Source of the DNA: Labilithrix luteola
GTDB taxonomy: Bacteria > Myxococcota_A > Polyangia > Polyangiales > Polyangiaceae
Assembly: GCF_001263205.1 (NCBI RefSeq)
Contig: NZ_CP012333.1
Location: 10,583,501-10,647,500, forward strand
Reading direction: 5' to 3'
DNA length: 64,000 nt
The position numbers were made by a program, and so were the translations under genes. Shown here piece by piece: positions 8,923 to 17,040 of this stretch. A model generated the notes under the pieces. It was not told where the DNA came from. It did not search any database and was given only the letters and a program-made list of their open reading frames with translations. Each line of letters starts with the position of its first letter. Within the stretch, counting starts at the first letter, position 1.

Positions 8923-9198
8923 CGAATCCTCCCCTGCAGCGTTCGGTCCTCGTTCGCGCGGCGCACGATGGCGTCGTCTGGCTCGGCTCATGCATCTCGC
9001 ATGCATCGACGGGCACCGATTGCCGAAGCCCCCACGCCATCCTGCGCCGCGCGTCCCAGGACAGCGCGCGAGCTCATGACACCGTCCGTCCCATCACCGT
9101 AAGCCCGCTGCCGCGAGCTGTCGAAGTGGAGAAGGACCGCAACGTGGCACGACCGTGAGAATCGGGCGCGCACGTGCGCACCAGAATGGGGCATCACC
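8923..9198. promoter_or_regulatory. Divergent control region between hypF and hypA
   Basis: These 276 bases separate the two halves of the hydrogenase locus, so promoters for both operons probably lie here. The only clear structure is a direct repeat CATGCATC at 8989-8996 and 9000-9007, each copy holding the palindrome ATGCAT, spaced 11 bases (one helical turn) apart. A TGGCAC at 9145-9150 lacks a matching sigma-54 -12 element. No convincing -35/-10 pair was found. Confidence 0.5.
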
Positions 9199-9528
9199 GT
9201 GCACGAGTTGGCGATTACCCAGAGCATCGTCGAGCACATCGAAGAGCACCTCGAGGGCTCACGCGTCGTGCGCGTCGTACTCGAGATCGGAGCGCTCTCC
9301 GCCATCGTGCCGGACGCCGTTCGGTTCTGCTTCGACGTTTGCGCACGCGGCACGAACCTCGAGGGGGCGACGCTCGAGATCATCCGCACCGAGGGTACTG
9401 GCGGGTGTCGTGCATGCGGTCGCACGATGCCTCTCGATTCGCTCGTCGCCTCCTGCGCGTGCGGAAGCACCGACGTCGCGATCTTGCGAGGTCAGGAGCT
9501 CAGAGTTCGAGACGTGGAGGTGGTTTGA
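9199..9528 (+). CDS. hypA: Hydrogenase nickel metallochaperone HypA
   Basis: A 109-residue protein that starts with GTG and reads MHELAITQSIV, the standard HypA N-terminus whose His2 and Glu3 bind nickel. The zinc site is CRAC (Cys70, Cys73) plus Cys86 and Cys88. The second pair is CAC, one residue shorter than the usual CxxC, which is unusual but leaves four ligands. HypA works with HypB to insert Ni into the large subunit after Fe(CN)2CO delivery. It heads the plus-strand operon and is two bases from hypB. Confidence 0.95.
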   Translation: MHELAITQSIVEHIEEHLEGSRVVRVVLEIGALSAIVPDAVRFCFDVCARGTNLEGATLEIIRTEGTGGCRACGRTMPLDSLVASCACGSTDVAILRGQELRVRDVEVV

Positions 9529-9530
9529 CC

Positions 9531-10313
9531 ATGTGTGCGACCTGCGGCTGCTCGAGCGACGGCAAGCACGAACACCACGACCACGGTGAACACGGCCATC
9601 ACCGCCATGATCATGACGGGCATTCGCATGGCCACACCCACGGAAGTACGGAGACGAGACGCATACGCCTCGAGCACGAAGTCCTGGCGAAGAACGACGC
9701 TCTCGCCCGAGAAAACCGGGCATGGCTCGCTGGACGAAAGGTCAAAGCGCTGAATCTCCTCGGCTCGCCTGGCGCGGGGAAGACGACGCTCCTCGAGGCG
9801 AGCATTCGCGCGCTGCGCGGCAGGCTTCCCGTCTCCGTGCTCGAGGGCGATCAAGAGACCGAACACGACGCCGCGCGCATTCGCGCCACGGGCGCACGCG
9901 CGATCCAGATCAACACGGGCACGGTGTGTCATCTCGACGCGCACGTGGTGGGTCATGCACTCGAGGAGCTCGACCCTCCGTCTGGATCGCTCGTGGTCGT
10001 CGAGAACGTCGGCAACTTGGTGTGCCCCGCGCTCTTCGACGTGGGTGAGCACGCCAAGGTCGTCGTGCTTTCCGTCACCGAGGGCGACGACAAGCCGCTC
10101 AAGTATCCTCACGTGTTTCGCGCGAGCCAGGTGCTCGTGGTCAGCAAGGTCGACCTGCTCCCGCACGTGCCGTTCGACCTCCAGCAGTGCGTAGCGAATG
10201 CGCTCGCGGTGAACCCTGCGCTCAAGGTGTTTGCGGTATCCGCCACCACAGGTCAGGGGCTCGACCATTTTTGTGCGTGGCTCTTGCAACCTCCCGGAAA
10301 CGACGCCGCGTGA
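9531..10313 (+). CDS. hypB: Hydrogenase nickel incorporation GTPase HypB
   Basis: A 260-residue SIMIBI GTPase. It opens with CATCGC, the high-affinity N-terminal nickel motif, then a histidine-rich stretch with 13 His between residues 13 and 37, typical of HypB forms that store Ni. The P-loop GSPGAGKT is at residues 78-85, followed by EGDQETEHDAAR, the inter-subunit metal region (NTGTVCHLDAH) and VVENVGNLVCP. The guanine specificity loop is VSKVDLLPH. The protein delivers Ni to the large subunit using GTP hydrolysis, partnered by HypA. The start 36 codons or more further upstream is discarded because it overlaps hypA fully. Confidence 0.97.
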   Translation: MCATCGCSSDGKHEHHDHGEHGHHRHDHDGHSHGHTHGSTETRRIRLEHEVLAKNDALARENRAWLAGRKVKALNLLGSPGAGKTTLLEASIRALRGRLPVSVLEGDQETEHDAARIRATGARAIQINTGTVCHLDAHVVGHALEELDPPSGSLVVVENVGNLVCPALFDVGEHAKVVVLSVTEGDDKPLKYPHVFRASQVLVVSKVDLLPHVPFDLQQCVANALAVNPALKVFAVSATTGQGLDHFCAWLLQPPGNDAA

Positions 10314-10323
10314 GGCGAGAGTA

Positions 10324-10336
10324 CCGAACTGTTCGG
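10324..10336. promoter_or_regulatory. Inverted repeat CCGAAC-T-GTTCGG before the hydrogenase small subunit
   Basis: A perfect 6-bp inverted repeat with a one-base centre sits 49 bases upstream of the small-subunit start in the 71-base hypB-hhyS gap. It could be an operator or a short hairpin that separates expression of hypAB from the structural genes. No T-tract follows, so it is not an intrinsic terminator. Confidence 0.45.
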
Positions 10337-10384
10337 GGCTCCAGCCTCACGTCTCGACTTCGGATCTTCGGATGAGGAGGCAGC

Positions 10385-11440
10385 ATGGCGCGCATGATGA
10401 CGCCCAAGGAGGCCAAGGGTCTGTCCGACGAGACCGTCGTGCACGTCCTGTGGCTGAATGCCGGGTTGAGCTGCGACGGTGACTCCGTATCGCTCACGAA
10501 TGCACGACTCCCGAGCATCGAGGACATCGCCTTAGGGACGATCCCCGGTCTGCCCAAAGTCGCGTTCCACTGGCCGCTCATCGACTACCAGGTCGGTGAG
10601 GAGTTCATCGAGTGGTTCTGGAAGGGAGCCCGCGGTGAGATCGATCCGTTCGTGGTCGTGATCGAAGGCTCGATCGCCAACGAACGCATCAAGACGGAAG
10701 GCTATTGGACGGGCTTCGGCAACGATCCGCTGACCGGCCAGCCGGTCACCCTCATGGAGTGGATCGACAAGCTCGCGCCCAACGCGACGGCGATGGTCGC
10801 GGCGGGCACCTGCGCGACCTACGGCGGTATCCACGCCATGCAAGGCAATCCCACGGGCGCGATGGGCCTCGCCGACTACCTCGGCCCGAACTGGCGCTCC
10901 AAGGCCGGCCTGCCGATCGTCAACGTCCCTGGATGCCCGGTGCAGCCGGACAACATGGCCGAGACGCTGACGTACCTCTTGCACCAGCTCGCCGGCAAGG
11001 CGCCGATGATCCCGCTCGACGAAGAACTTCGTCCAGCCTGGCTCTTCGGCAAGACCGTGCACGAAGGCTGTGACCGCGCCGGCTACTACGAGCAGGCCGA
11101 CTTCGCGAACGACTACGGGAGCCCGAAGTGCCTCGTGAAGCTCGGGTGCTGGGGCCCGGTCATCAAGTGCAACGTGCCGAAGCGCGGATGGATGGACGGC
11201 ATCGGTGGTTGCCCCAACATCGGCGGCATCTGCATGGCCTGCACGATGCCGGGCTTCCCCGACAAGTTCATGCCCTTCATGGATGAACCGCCCGGAGCGG
11301 CGGTCTCCACGCGCGCGATTGCGCCGTATGGGAACCTGATTCGATCGCTCCGCGCGATCACGAAGCACACGGCCGACAAGGAGCCGAAGTGGCGCGCGCC
11401 GTCTACGACGCTCCGCACCGGCTATCGCCCGCCCTGGTGA
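10385..11440 (+). CDS. hhyS: [NiFe]-hydrogenase small subunit, group 1h type
   Basis: A 351-residue electron-transfer subunit carrying three Fe-S clusters. A strong AGGAGG lies four bases before the ATG. Instead of the usual CxGC, the proximal-cluster motif reads SCDGDS (Cys30, Asp33). Asp replacing Cys is the signature reported for the actinobacterial/group 1h enzyme, whose proximal 4Fe-4S cluster has an Asp ligand. VAAGTCATYGG, NVPGCPVQPDN, HEGCDRAGYYEQ and CPNIGGICMACTMPGFPDKF supply the other cluster ligands. There is no Tat signal and no C-terminal membrane anchor, as in other 1h small subunits. This family oxidises H2 at very low, even atmospheric, concentrations. Group 1h versus the close 1l branch needs a tree. 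Confidence 0.95.
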   Translation: MARMMTPKEAKGLSDETVVHVLWLNAGLSCDGDSVSLTNARLPSIEDIALGTIPGLPKVAFHWPLIDYQVGEEFIEWFWKGARGEIDPFVVVIEGSIANERIKTEGYWTGFGNDPLTGQPVTLMEWIDKLAPNATAMVAAGTCATYGGIHAMQGNPTGAMGLADYLGPNWRSKAGLPIVNVPGCPVQPDNMAETLTYLLHQLAGKAPMIPLDEELRPAWLFGKTVHEGCDRAGYYEQADFANDYGSPKCLVKLGCWGPVIKCNVPKRGWMDGIGGCPNIGGICMACTMPGFPDKFMPFMDEPPGAAVSTRAIAPYGNLIRSLRAITKHTADKEPKWRAPSTTLRTGYRPPW

Positions 11441-11502
11441 GCCATTGAACGAGAGCGGGTGAGCGGGACACGGCACACGACGCCGACAACGAACCACGAG
11501 CA

Positions 11503-11533
11503 CCGAAGGCGTGCGGCGCACGCAGACCTTCGG
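11503..11533 (+). promoter_or_regulatory. Strong intercistronic hairpin between small and large subunit genes
   Basis: The left arm CCGAAG-GCGTGCG pairs with CGCACGC and then, after a four-base bulge, CTTCGG, around a one-base centre. In RNA this would form a near-continuous 13-bp stem. It lies 28 bases upstream of the large-subunit ATG and clear of its AGGAG site (11551-11555). No U-tract follows, so mRNA processing, stability control or subunit-ratio control is more likely than termination. Confidence 0.6.
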
Positions 11534-11561
11534 ACCGCCAGAAGACTACGAGGAGATCGCG

Positions 11562-13358
11562 ATGGCACAGCAGCCTACGACCGAGAGCACGAGCCGCCTC
11601 GTCGAGATGAACTGGGATCCGATTACCCGAATCGTCGGGAGCCTCGGCATCTACACGAAGATCGACTTCGGCAATCGACGCGTCGCGGAGTGTCACAGCA
11701 CCTCGTCGATCTTCCGCGGCTACAGCGTGTTCATGAAGGGCAAAGATCCGCGTGACTCGCACTTCATCACGAGCCGCATCTGCGGGATCTGCGGCGACAA
11801 CCACGCGACGTGCTCGTGCTACGCGCAGAACATGGCGTACGGCGTGAAGCCGCCAGCGCTCGGCGAGTGGATCGTCAATCTCGGCGAAGCAGCCGAGTAC
11901 ATGTTCGACCACAACATCTTCCAGGAGAACCTGGTCGCGGTCGACTTCTGCGAGCGCATGGTCAAGGAGACGAACCCCGGCGTATGGGAGCGGGCGACGA
12001 AGACCGCGGCGCCGAACGCCGAGCTCCACGGCTACAAGACCATCGCCGACATCATGCACTCGGTGAATCCCATCGAGGGCGCGTTCTATCGCGAAGCGCT
12101 CGAGATGAGCCGCATGACGCGCGAGATGTTCTGCCTGATGGAAGGGCGTCACGTGCACCCGTCGACGCTCTATCCCGGCGGCGTGGGCACCGAAGCGACC
12201 GTGCAGCTCTTCACCGACTACCTGACGCGTCTCATGAAGTACGTCGACTTCATGAAGCGCGTCGTGCCGATGCACGATGATCTCTTCGACTTCTTCTACG
12301 AGGCCCTGCCCGGTTACGAAGAGGTCGGACGCCGGCGCATCCTGCTCGGCTGTTGGGGCTCGTTCCAGAATCCCGACGTCTGCAACTTCGAATACAAGGA
12401 CATGACGCGCTGGGGGCGCTCGATGTTCGTCACGCCGGGCGTCGTCGTCGACGGTCGACTCGTCACGACGGACCTCGTGAAGATCAACCTCGGGATCCGA
12501 ATCCTGCTCGGCAGCTCGTACTACGACGACTGGGAAGATCAGGAGATGTTCGTGTCGCACGATCCGCTGGGAAATCCAGTCGATCGTCGTCATCCCTGGA
12601 ACCAGCACACCATTCCGAAGCCGCAGAAGCGCGAGCTCGATGGCGGCAAGTACACGTGGGTCATGTCCCCGCGCTGGTTCGACGGCAAGGACCACCTCGC
12701 GCTCGACACCGGCGGCGGCCCCATCGCACGCCTCTGGACGACGGCGCTCGCCGGCATCGTCAGCCATCCGTACGTGAAGGCCACCGGCCAGAGCGTGCAG
12801 ATCCACCTGCCGAAGTCGCCGAGTCGAGGCCCGGTCACGTTCGAGTGGAAGATCCCGCGCTGGTCGAACACGCTCGAGCGCGATCGCGCCCGCACCTACT
12901 TCCAGGCCTACGCGGCGGCGTGCGCGCTCTACTTCGTGGAGCGCGCGCTCGACGAAGTCCGCGCGGGTCGGACGAAGACGTGGGAGCGCTTCGACGTGCC
13001 GAAGGACGGGATCGGCTGCGGCTTCACCGAGGCCGTGCGCGGCGTGCTCTCGCACCACATGGTCATTCGCGACGGCAAGATCGCGAACTACCACCCCTAC
13101 CCGCCCACGCCGTGGAACGCGAGCCCGCGCGACAGCTACGGCACGCTCGGTCCGTACGAGGACGCCGTGACCGGCCAGCCGATCTTCGAGGAGAACCCGG
13201 CGAGCCGCTTCAAGGGCATCGACATCATGCGCACGGTGCGGAGCTTCGATCCGTGCCTGCCCTGCGGCGTGCACATGTACCTCGGAGGAGGCCGCCTCAT
13301 CGAGACGGTCCACGCGCCGCTCATTCTCGGCGGAAACAACGGAAGCGGGAGCAAGTGA
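11562..13358 (+). CDS. hhyL: [NiFe]-hydrogenase large subunit, group 1h type
   Basis: A 598-residue catalytic subunit. The ATG at 11562 has AGGAG six bases upstream; the longer frame from 11511 lacks a site and would begin inside the hairpin. The L1 nickel motif is SRICGICGDNHATCSCYAQN (Cys74, Cys77), with the CGDNHATC form typical of group 1h. The L2 motif DPCLPCGVH gives Cys565, Cys568 and His571. After His571 a 27-residue extension (MYLGGG... to the end) should be removed by the protease encoded five genes downstream once nickel is in place. The enzyme splits H2 at a Ni-Fe(CN)2CO centre and passes electrons to the small subunit. Confidence 0.96.
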   Translation: MAQQPTTESTSRLVEMNWDPITRIVGSLGIYTKIDFGNRRVAECHSTSSIFRGYSVFMKGKDPRDSHFITSRICGICGDNHATCSCYAQNMAYGVKPPALGEWIVNLGEAAEYMFDHNIFQENLVAVDFCERMVKETNPGVWERATKTAAPNAELHGYKTIADIMHSVNPIEGAFYREALEMSRMTREMFCLMEGRHVHPSTLYPGGVGTEATVQLFTDYLTRLMKYVDFMKRVVPMHDDLFDFFYEALPGYEEVGRRRILLGCWGSFQNPDVCNFEYKDMTRWGRSMFVTPGVVVDGRLVTTDLVKINLGIRILLGSSYYDDWEDQEMFVSHDPLGNPVDRRHPWNQHTIPKPQKRELDGGKYTWVMSPRWFDGKDHLALDTGGGPIARLWTTALAGIVSHPYVKATGQSVQIHLPKSPSRGPVTFEWKIPRWSNTLERDRARTYFQAYAAACALYFVERALDEVRAGRTKTWERFDVPKDGIGCGFTEAVRGVLSHHMVIRDGKIANYHPYPPTPWNASPRDSYGTLGPYEDAVTGQPIFEENPASRFKGIDIMRTVRSFDPCLPCGVHMYLGGGRLIETVHAPLILGGNNGSGSK

Positions 13359-13966
13359 GCCAGACAAGTCAGGCGGACCTCGAGCACGAGCTCGACGACG
13401 CGGGCGAACGCATCGCGCACGCGCTCGCGGAGCTACGCCAAACGGCCTCTCCCGAGATCGCTTCGAAGGTCGAACACCTCGTGAGCGACATCGTGGGCCT
13501 CTACGGCGAAGCGCTGGCGCGTGTCGTGTCCGCCCTGGCCGGAGAAACCACCGAGGCAGCGCGCTCCACGCTGGTCCGCGATCCGCTCGTGGGCGCGCTG
13601 CTCGTGCTCCACGATCTCCATCCGGACGACCTCGAGGCCCGCATCCAGCGCGCGCTCGACGGCGTACGGCCGTATCTTGGCTCGCACGGTGGCGCGATTT
13701 CGCTGCTCGGCGTGGACGAAGGCGCGACGGTTCGCCTGCGCTTCGAAGGAAGCTGCGACGGATGTTCGTCGTCGGCCGAGACCGCGACGGACCTCGTCGA
13801 GCGGGCGATCACCGAAGCGGCGCCCGAGATCGTGCAGGTCGTGTTCGAAGGGCTCGCCGACAAAGCCCCGACGCATGCGCCGCCACCGGACAAGCTCGTG
13901 CAGATCGGGCGGCCCCGTGACGCGGGCACGAACGGCAAGGCCGCGCGAAAGGACACGTTGCCTTGA
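13355..13966 (+). CDS. NifU C-terminal (Nfu) domain Fe-S protein of the hydrogenase operon
   Basis: A 203-residue protein that starts with GTG inside the large-subunit stop (GTGA). Residues 1-90 are helical (DLEARIQRALDGV-type heptads) and acidic. Residues 95-165 form an Nfu domain with VRPYLGSHGGAISLL and SCDGCSSS, giving the cluster-binding Cys134 and Cys137. A basic, low-complexity tail ends the protein. From memory, Fe-S/NifU-like proteins accompany mycobacterial hhySL (HhyE) and are proposed electron-transfer partners. Here the domain could instead deliver clusters to the small subunit. Its tight coupling to hhyL supports a dedicated hydrogenase role. Confidence 0.85.
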   Translation: MSQTSQADLEHELDDAGERIAHALAELRQTASPEIASKVEHLVSDIVGLYGEALARVVSALAGETTEAARSTLVRDPLVGALLVLHDLHPDDLEARIQRALDGVRPYLGSHGGAISLLGVDEGATVRLRFEGSCDGCSSSAETATDLVERAITEAAPEIVQVVFEGLADKAPTHAPPPDKLVQIGRPRDAGTNGKAARKDTLP

Positions 13967-14649
13967 ACCAGAACGGGCGACCACGCGCTCCGTTCGGAGC
14001 CCTCGCACCCTTCGCCTCCCGCATCGGACCTCGCGCGAGACGGTCGCCCGTGGCCTCGCCGAGCGCGGGCCCTGCACCGCCGTCGCCTTGCGAGATGTGC
14101 GCGGCGCCGATGCCCGAGGAGCACGAGCACCTCGTCCGCGTCGGAATGCCGGGCATTCTCTGCGTATGTCGCGCATGCCGGCTCTTGCTCTCGGCGGAGG
14201 GCGCAGGCCACGGCAAGTTCAAGGCCGTCCCCGATCGCTGGGTCGGCGGCCGAGAGCTGTCGCTCGACGACGAGCAGTGGATGCGCCTCGGGATCCCCGT
14301 CCGCATCGCATTCTTCGTCGTCGACTCGAGCCGCGGGCACCCGGTCGGCTTCTATCCGAGCCCGGGCGGCGCGATCGAGGCCGAGCTCGACGACGGTTCG
14401 CGACGTGATCTGTCTGCGACGGCAGGCATCGGCATGCTCGAACCCGACGTCGAGGCGTGGCTCGTCGACGGACGCGATCGCGACGCGGCCACCGGTTGGG
14501 TCGTTCCGCTGAATGCCGCGTACGAGCTCGTCGCGCGCCTCCGCATGGCCTGGGAGGGGTTCACCGGCGGTCCTCGGGCTCGCGCGGCCCTCGAGGCCTT
14601 CTTCGAACGCGCGCGGCGCAACGCCGATGGAAACGCGAGGCCTGTATGA
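13963..14649 (+). CDS. DUF5947 family protein, hydrogenase-associated
   Basis: A 228-residue protein whose likely TTG start overlaps the previous stop (TTGA); the exact start is uncertain because the first 40 residues are Pro/Arg/Ala-rich. A zinc-ribbon-like pair follows, CEMC (about residue 43) and CRAC (about residue 69), with HEHLVR between them. Then comes a conserved region with WMRLGIPVRIAFFVVDS and GFYPSPGGAIE. I recognise this as DUF5947, from memory a regular member of group 1h hydrogenase operons with no proven function. Two CxxC pairs suggest metal binding. The fixed position between the Nfu protein and DUF6084 argues for a role in assembly or electron transfer. Confidence 0.82.
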   Translation: MNQNGRPRAPFGALAPFASRIGPRARRSPVASPSAGPAPPSPCEMCAAPMPEEHEHLVRVGMPGILCVCRACRLLLSAEGAGHGKFKAVPDRWVGGRELSLDDEQWMRLGIPVRIAFFVVDSSRGHPVGFYPSPGGAIEAELDDGSRRDLSATAGIGMLEPDVEAWLVDGRDRDAATGWVVPLNAAYELVARLRMAWEGFTGGPRARAALEAFFERARRNADGNARPV

Positions 14650-15290
14650 GCGTGGTTGGTTTCCGTGTGAGCGGTGCGAAGCCCGTTCTGAACGCGATGG
14701 CGCCGACGCTCGCCTTCGACCTCGACGTCGAAGCCGCCGAGGGTCGTCACGTGCAAGGCCTCTTGCTTTCGGTGCAGGTGCGTATCGAGGCCCACCGTCG
14801 GCACTACACGGAGGAAGAGGGCGAACGGCTCACCGAGCTCTTCGGCGAACGCGCGCGCTGGCCACAGACGATGCGACCGTTCGTGTGGGCCCACGCCACG
14901 GCCACGAGCGGCGCGTTCGAAGGCGAGACGCGCATCGCGCTGCATGTACCGTGCAGCTACGACCTCGAGATCTCGGCGGCAAAGTACTTCCACGCGCTCG
15001 ATGCGGGGGCGATTCCCCTGCTCTTCCTCTTCACCGGGACCGTCTTCGCGCGCGGCGATGGCGGCGAGCTCGAAATCGGTCGCGTCTCCTGGGACCAGGA
15101 AGCGAGGCACGAGCTACCGACCAGCACTTGGCGCGCACTCATGGATGCGCACTGGCCGGACGCCGGCTGGCTTCGACTCGAGCGCGACACGCTCAACGCC
15201 CTCTTGCGCTTCAAGGCTCGGCGGGCAGTCCCCAACTGGGACTCCGCCATGAAGGCGCTCCTGGAAGCCGCCGGCGAGGACTCCACATGA
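14646..15290 (+). CDS. DUF6084 family protein, hydrogenase-associated
   Basis: A 214-residue protein starting at an ATG within the previous stop. There is no signal peptide and no cysteine cluster. Conserved features are FDLDVEA, ALLLSVQVRIEAHRR-like strands, LFTGTVFARGDGGELEI and RVSWDQEA. HVPCSYDLEISAAKYF precedes the core. The alternation of strands and the ...LRLERDTLNALLRFKARRA end suggest a beta-rich soluble protein. I recognise the family as DUF6084, which travels with DUF5947 in group 1h operons (from memory). Function unknown; the overlaps on both sides imply near-equal translation with its neighbours. Confidence 0.82.
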   Translation: MSVVGFRVSGAKPVLNAMAPTLAFDLDVEAAEGRHVQGLLLSVQVRIEAHRRHYTEEEGERLTELFGERARWPQTMRPFVWAHATATSGAFEGETRIALHVPCSYDLEISAAKYFHALDAGAIPLLFLFTGTVFARGDGGELEIGRVSWDQEARHELPTSTWRALMDAHWPDAGWLRLERDTLNALLRFKARRAVPNWDSAMKALLEAAGEDST

Positions 15291-16465
15291 CCGACCACAC
15301 GCAGAAGGGTCCCCTCTTCGAGCGCGCCCGCTCGATTGCGAACGCCGTGCTCTACGAGGGGTACGTTCTCTATCCGTATCGCGCGTCGTCGACGAAGAAC
15401 CAGTGGCGCTGGCAATTCGGCGTCCTCGCGCCGCGCGCGTGGAGCGAGGCGACGGGCTGTGAAGGCTGGGCGATGCAGACCGAGTGCCTCCTCGAAGCGA
15501 CCTCCGACTTCACCGTCGAAGCGTGCGTGCGGGGCTTCCGTCTGCGACGCCGCGCGAGTGCCGCGTGGGAGGAAGGTTCCGAGCTCGAGTTCGAGGCCTC
15601 GTGCGACGTGCTCACCTCCGATGGCACGCGCGTCGTTCGCGACTTCGACCTCGCCACCGAGACCGACCCGAGCAAAGGGACCTTCGAGCCCATCGCGATC
15701 CGAGTCGAGATCGCCGTCGAGCCCATTCCCTCGGCAAAGAATCCGCTCTTCAGGGTTCGCCTCCGCGTCGAGAACCGCACGCCGTGGAGAGACGTCCGAG
15801 CATCGCGCGAGAACGCCCTTCTCTCGTCACTCGCGAGTGTGCACGCCCTCATCGGCGTGCGCCGCGCGTCGTTCTTGTCGATGACCGACGCGCCGACATG
15901 GGCCAAGCAGGCCGCGGGCACGTGCGTCAACGAGCGCGCGTGGCCGGTTCTCGTGGGGAGCGAGGGAGAGCGCGACGTGGTGCTCGCTTCGCCCATCATC
16001 CTCTACGACTACCCGCAGATTGCGCCCGAGAGCCCAGGCGATCTCTGCGACGGCCTCGAGATCGACGAGATCCTCACGCTCCGCACGCTCACGCTGACCG
16101 ACGAGGAGAAGCAACAAGCGCGGGCCACCGACGCGCGCGCCGCGGCCATCGTCGACCGTGCCGACGCCCTCACGCCCGAGCAGTTGGGACGCCTCCACGG
16201 GACCTTCCGCGATGCTCCGCCGCGCGTCACCACCAAGGTCTCGCTCGAACGTGGGGCCAAGGTTCGACTGATGCCGAAGCGGCGCGCGGACGCGCAGGAC
16301 ATGTTCCTCGTCGGGCGCATCGCCACCATCGAAGACGTCCTCACCGACGTGGAAGGCAACGGCCACGTCGCCGTGACGCTCGTGGACGATCCGGCCTCGG
16401 ATCTCCACCAGTGGTACGGGCGCTATCTCTATTTCTCGCCGGACGAGCTGGAGGCGGTCGAATGA
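15287..16465 (+). CDS. Unknown 392-residue protein of the hydrogenase operon
   Basis: The protein starts at ATG overlapping the DUF6084 stop and ends overlapping the protease start. No signal peptide or membrane segment is present. Residues 1-60 contain YEGYVLYPYRASSTKNQWRW. The centre is beta-rich with ENRTPWRDVRASRENALLSS and an SPIILYDYPQIAPESPGDLCD motif. The last ~75 residues (SLERGAKVRLMPKRRADAQD to the end) look like a small beta-barrel. DDPASDLHQWYGRYLYF ends it. I do not recognise the family beyond its position in the operon; proteins of this size sit at this place in other group 1h clusters from memory. A scaffold or assembly factor for the hydrogenase is a reasonable but untested inference. 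Confidence 0.8.
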   Translation: MTDHTQKGPLFERARSIANAVLYEGYVLYPYRASSTKNQWRWQFGVLAPRAWSEATGCEGWAMQTECLLEATSDFTVEACVRGFRLRRRASAAWEEGSELEFEASCDVLTSDGTRVVRDFDLATETDPSKGTFEPIAIRVEIAVEPIPSAKNPLFRVRLRVENRTPWRDVRASRENALLSSLASVHALIGVRRASFLSMTDAPTWAKQAAGTCVNERAWPVLVGSEGERDVVLASPIILYDYPQIAPESPGDLCDGLEIDEILTLRTLTLTDEEKQQARATDARAAAIVDRADALTPEQLGRLHGTFRDAPPRVTTKVSLERGAKVRLMPKRRADAQDMFLVGRIATIEDVLTDVEGNGHVAVTLVDDPASDLHQWYGRYLYFSPDELEAVE

Positions 16466-17040
16466 ATCCGAACGTCTTGGTCGCGGGTGTCGGAAACATC
16501 TTGCTCGGCGACGACGGCTTCGGGGTCGAAGTCGCGAGGCGCCTTTCACGAACGCCTCAAGCGCAGACCGTGCGCGTGGCCGACTTCGGCATTCGCTCGC
16601 TCCATCTCGCCTACGAGCTGCTCGAAGGCTACGACACACTCGTGCTCATCGACGCGATGTCGCGCGGTGACACGCCTGGCACGGTTTTCGTCGTCGAGCC
16701 GGACCTCGACCACCTCGAGCGCCTCGACGAGCCTTCCGCCGACGACGGGGCCACACCGAGCCCCATGCTCGATGCCCACACGCTCCACCCCGCGGCCGTC
16801 CTGCGAACCGCACGCGCGCTCGGGGCCCGTCTCGCTACGATTCGCATCGTTGGATGCGAGCCGGCCGAGCTCGAACCGCGCATCGGCCTCAGCGCGCCGG
16901 TCGAAGGAGCCGTCGAGAGAGCGGTTGTGCTCGTCGGCGAGCTCGTGAAGACACTCGGGCACGCGACTGGCACGCCTGCGAACGATAGCGACGCGAACGA
17001 AGCGAACGAAGCGATCGAAACGAGAGGAGGCTCGCGATGA
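16462..17040 (+). CDS. Hydrogenase large-subunit maturation endopeptidase (HyaD/HybD family)
   Basis: A 192-residue protease of the HybD fold. VAGVGNILLGDDGFG is the family opening motif; Asp17 sits where E. coli HybD has the Ni-sensing Glu16. LIDAMSRGDTPG holds the second metal ligand Asp, and MLDAHTLHP the His. The enzyme checks that nickel has been inserted and then cuts the large subunit after His571, releasing a 27-residue tail. The start overlaps the preceding stop by four bases. The C-terminal 20 residues are Asn/Glu/Ala-rich with repeated NEANEA, outside the fold. Confidence 0.93.
   Translation: MNPNVLVAGVGNILLGDDGFGVEVARRLSRTPQAQTVRVADFGIRSLHLAYELLEGYDTLVLIDAMSRGDTPGTVFVVEPDLDHLERLDEPSADDGATPSPMLDAHTLHPAAVLRTARALGARLATIRIVGCEPAELEPRIGLSAPVEGAVERAVVLVGELVKTLGHATGTPANDSDANEANEAIETRGGSR

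Noticed and set aside
9145..9165. Possible sigma-54 promoter before hypA (TGGCACG)
   Set aside because: The -24-like half is present, but the -12 half reads TGAG instead of TTGC at the required spacing.
11403..13367. 654-residue minus-strand open frame opposite the hydrogenase large subunit
   Set aside because: It is a high-GC shadow: Arg/Leu/Val-rich, no domain, no ribosome site, and fully opposite a gene with clear catalytic motifs.
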